From assembly GCA_963727245.1 (NCBI GenBank), contig CAVSFO010000009.1, forward strand, positions 690,074 through 754,073: 64,000 bases of DNA, read 5' to 3'. Under the pieces are notes generated by a model that ran no database searches, had not been told where the DNA came from, and saw only the letters and a list, made by a program, of their open reading frames with translations. Source of the DNA: JBKQVT01 sp963727245 (GTDB lineage: Bacteria; Planctomycetota; Planctomycetia; Pirellulales; Thermoguttaceae). Position numbers and translations under genes: made by a program. Position 1 is the first letter of the stretch; the number at the start of each line of letters is the position of its first letter. This document shows positions 62,074-64,000 of this stretch, piece after piece.

Positions 62074-62854
62074 CCATCGTTATCTCTGAAGACCTCCCGG
62101 CCGGCGGGCCGGAGCGCGAGGCGGCCCGCACGCTGGCCGCGCGCTGGGACGCCCAGGTGCTTGTCGTGCCGCCGCTGGGCGACCTGGCGGCCGACGGGCC
62201 GGCCGTCACGCGGCTGCGCCAGACGCCGGGCGACATGATCGTCGTCAGCCGGCTCTATCCCCGCGCCGCCTTTTGGCTTTTGCAAGCCCACGGCATCGAT
62301 GGCTGCCCGGCGCCACCGGGGGACTGTCCGAAGGGGGCAGCGGGGGACTGTCCCAATTTTCGTTTGACGAAAATGGGACTGTCCCCTTAGCCCGACCGAA
62401 GAGTTTGCGGACCATCTGGTGTCTGGACCGCCGCGGCTGCCCGGATGCCGGGTCGCTGGTCGAGCAGATCGAGCCGGTGCTGGCCGCGATCGGCGTGGCC
62501 GCCGCGCCGGCCGCCGGCGGCCGCAGCGTCGAGGTGATCCCGGCCGACGAGTCCGGACTGCTCCGCTGGTATCCGGTAATCGACTACGATCGCTGCACGA
62601 ACTGCCTGGAGTGTCTGAACTTCTGTCTCTTCGGGGTCTACGGCCTGGACGAGGCGGGCCGGATCGTGGTCGAGTTGCCCGACGCCTGCCGCGACGGCTG
62701 TCCGGCGTGTGCCCGCGTCTGTCCTGCCGGGGCGATCATGTTCCCCGCGCATCACGACGCGTCGATTGCCGGCGGCGACTTGCCCGCTGTGCCGCCGCCG
62801 GTGGGCGACGACCTTGACCGGCTGGTGGACGAGTTGGACCGCAGCGACCTGTAA
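62061..62854 (+). CDS. Ferredoxin-like protein interrupted by palindrome A (two frames)
   Basis: Starts ATG 62061 with GAAGGGA upstream. The first ~85 residues are an alpha/beta segment (TIVISEDLPAGGPEREAARTL). The frame then enters a copy of palindrome A and stops at 62388-62390. A second frame, open across the repeat, continues the protein: TIWCLDRRGCPDAG, then two 4Fe-4S motifs YDRCTNCLECLNFCLFG and CRDGCPACARVCPAGA. Without the ~70-base insert (about 62318-62387) and a one-base adjustment it is a single ~240-residue ferredoxin-like protein. It may be inactivated, or the frame break may be a sequencing error. Confidence 0.75.
62343..62386. repeat. 44-bp palindrome family A, copy 8, breaking the ferredoxin gene
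   Basis: Full copy preceded by a half copy (GGGGGACTGTCC at 62318-62329). In the first frame it ends in CCCCTTAG, giving the stop. Confidence 0.9.
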
Positions 62855-62882
62855 CGGCCCGGCGCGGCCGCCGCCCTTCGTG

Positions 62883-63737
62883 TCATTGCGTCCGTATGCT
62901 CACCTCCGGCAGCGCCTTTTGAAGATCCCTCACACCCGCGTCGGTGACGTTGGTGCGTTCGAGGCCGAGTTCTTTGAGTTGGGTCAATCTCTTGAGGTGT
63001 TCTAGCCCGGCATCGCTGACCTTGGCTTCGTCGAGCTCGAGCCATTGGAGTTGGGTCAATCCTTCCAGGTGTTCCAACCCGGCGTCGCTGATCTTGGTGC
63101 GGCTGAGAAAAAGAAATTGGAGTTGGGTCAATCCCTTAAGGCGTCCAAGCCCGGCATCGCTGATCTTAGCGTCGCACAGGATCAGCCATCGGAGTTGGGA
63201 CAGCCCTCTGAGGCGTTCAAGGTCGGGGTCGTTGGTTTTTGGCCCGGCAAAAAAGACCCACGCCGGGTGCGCGAACAGGTCGTCTCCCAGCAGGTTGCGC
63301 AAGCACGGTGGCGCCAGTGGTGCGGCGCCCCCTATCCAACTGCCAGTTGGATCGAACTGATAATCATAGCCCACCCTCCCACCGAGCCTCAGTATCTCCG
63401 CGATCACCTGCCGCTGCTGTCTCGCCTGTTTCCTCGCCACCGCCAGCCAACTGCACGGGATCGCGACGACCACGGTCAGCACGAGCAAGGAGAGGATGCT
63501 GAACTGGAACCGCCACCTGAAAATCAGGCTCAACAGGAACCAGAGAAACATCAGGACCATCACCGCCGCGACGGCCGCCACGGCGATCAGCATCGTCCAG
63601 CCCTTGTGCCGGTTGAAGGCGAACCACTCGAACCGCTCGGACAGGATTAGAAAGCCTTCCAGGGCCAGGAGCAGCACAACGACGCGACCCGGCGTGAGGC
63701 GATACCAGCGGGGCGTTGCTTGGAAAGCGTCGGCCAT
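62883..63737 (-). CDS. Leucine-rich-repeat membrane protein
   Basis: 284 residues from ATG 63737. Three hydrophobic segments occur within the first ~105 residues (RVVVLLLALEGFLIL; LIAVAAVAAVMVLMFLWFLL; ILSLLVLTVVVAIPCSW). Then comes a ~170-residue region ending in four LRR units of the GLTQLQxLxLxxxxISDAGLxxL type (24 residues each). This is a common planctomycete architecture of unknown function. The LRRs are extracytoplasmic or cytoplasmic depending on topology. A TATACT box lies ten bases before the ATG, suggesting a leaderless transcript. Confidence 0.85.
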   Translation of the reverse strand: MADAFQATPRWYRLTPGRVVVLLLALEGFLILSERFEWFAFNRHKGWTMLIAVAAVAAVMVLMFLWFLLSLIFRWRFQFSILSLLVLTVVVAIPCSWLAVARKQARQQRQVIAEILRLGGRVGYDYQFDPTGSWIGGAAPLAPPCLRNLLGDDLFAHPAWVFFAGPKTNDPDLERLRGLSQLRWLILCDAKISDAGLGRLKGLTQLQFLFLSRTKISDAGLEHLEGLTQLQWLELDEAKVSDAGLEHLKRLTQLKELGLERTNVTDAGVRDLQKALPEVSIRTQ

Positions 63738-63838
63738 GACCACAGTATAACAAATCGGCCCAAAAAAAAGAAGAAGACTCGCGCGGAGGCGCGGCGACGC
63801 GGAGGAGGAATAGGAAGCTGCTAAATCGAGCCGCAGCC

Positions 63839-63916
63839 GTAGGTCAGGCACGCTGTGCCTGACACCTCATCTTCTTATTCTCCCAGTGCCGTCAGGCACG
63901 GCGTGCCTGACCTACC
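63839..63916. repeat. Palindromic repeat family G, copy 2
   Basis: GTAGGTCAGGCACGCTGTGC and mirror GTGCCTGACCTAC; matches 3601-3674. Remaining bases to 64000 show no gene. Confidence 0.87.
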
Positions 63917-64000
63917 GACTACAAGATATTCCCCCGCGCCCCTGCGCCTTTGCGCGAGCTTTTTGGCAGCGAAATGCGCCTCTTTATACCAGCCTACCGC

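Noticed and set aside
1..64000. tRNA, rRNA and riboswitch genes
   Set aside because: I looked for tRNA arms, rRNA cores and common riboswitch boxes in the intergenic stretches and saw none; a covariance-model scan would be needed to exclude small RNAs.

Overview
The window is GC-rich chromosomal DNA that looks like a planctomycete of the Pirellulales/Pirellula-like type. The evidence is a BldC-type DNA-binding domain placed in front of a receiver domain, leucine-rich-repeat and FHA/coiled-coil membrane proteins, a large secreted CBM6-type glycosidase-like protein, an enolase-fold gene overlapping ispH, a DksA-like zinc-finger protein, and a complete squalene/hopanoid gene set. No rRNA, tRNA, CRISPR array or prophage is visible. 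Taxonomy is inferred from gene content only.

Layout. 1-25.8 kb: housekeeping and envelope genes: proB (cut by the window edge), Fe-S-type purF, trmB, the queuosine-precursor trio queE-queC/queF, an FHA coiled-coil membrane protein, a DksA-like protein, an HtrA-type protease, a YadA-like trimeric adhesin with a periplasmic partner, an NRAMP-related transporter with a PRC/MgtE-N/CBS partner, a nucleoside hydrolase, trpD, a fabZ-like dehydratase and an ABC export pair. 25.8-26.9 kb: a HEPN-MNT toxin-antitoxin pair. 26.9-51.1 kb: an extended isoprenoid/hopanoid region: a tight operon of a divergent class II terpene cyclase, a DUF116-polyprenyl synthase fusion, a glycosyltransferase and an alpha/alpha-barrel protein; a divergent radical-SAM gene; hpnE, hpnD and hpnC; ispH; then a second block of squalene-hopene cyclase, hpnH and hpnG. 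Sugar, TerC, CBS and secreted-glycosidase genes are interspersed. 51.3-64 kb: a two-component pair, mnmG, a RelE-like toxin-antitoxin pair inserted beside a duplicated SNF2 helicase tail, the helicase, a PQQ-propeller lipoprotein, a ferredoxin-like gene and an LRR membrane protein.

Metabolic logic. IspH and the polyprenyl synthase supply prenyl diphosphates. HpnC and HpnD make hydroxysqualene, HpnE makes squalene, and squalene-hopene cyclase makes hopene. HpnH adds adenosyl and HpnG removes adenine, which starts the bacteriohopanepolyol side chain. The second cyclase operon looks like an additional terpenoid pathway whose product cannot be read from sequence.

Two features dominate the window. 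First, at least a dozen families of short palindromic repeats (27 to about 150 bp) fill the intergenic spaces and also lie inside reading frames, adding termini or internal segments to proteins. A REP-associated (RAYT/IS200-like) transposase sits between hpnH and hpnG, bordered by one of these palindromes. Second, many long genes carry an apparent single-base frameshift in a GC-rich run. This is most simply explained by residual assembly indels, so frame interruptions should not be read as biology without checking.
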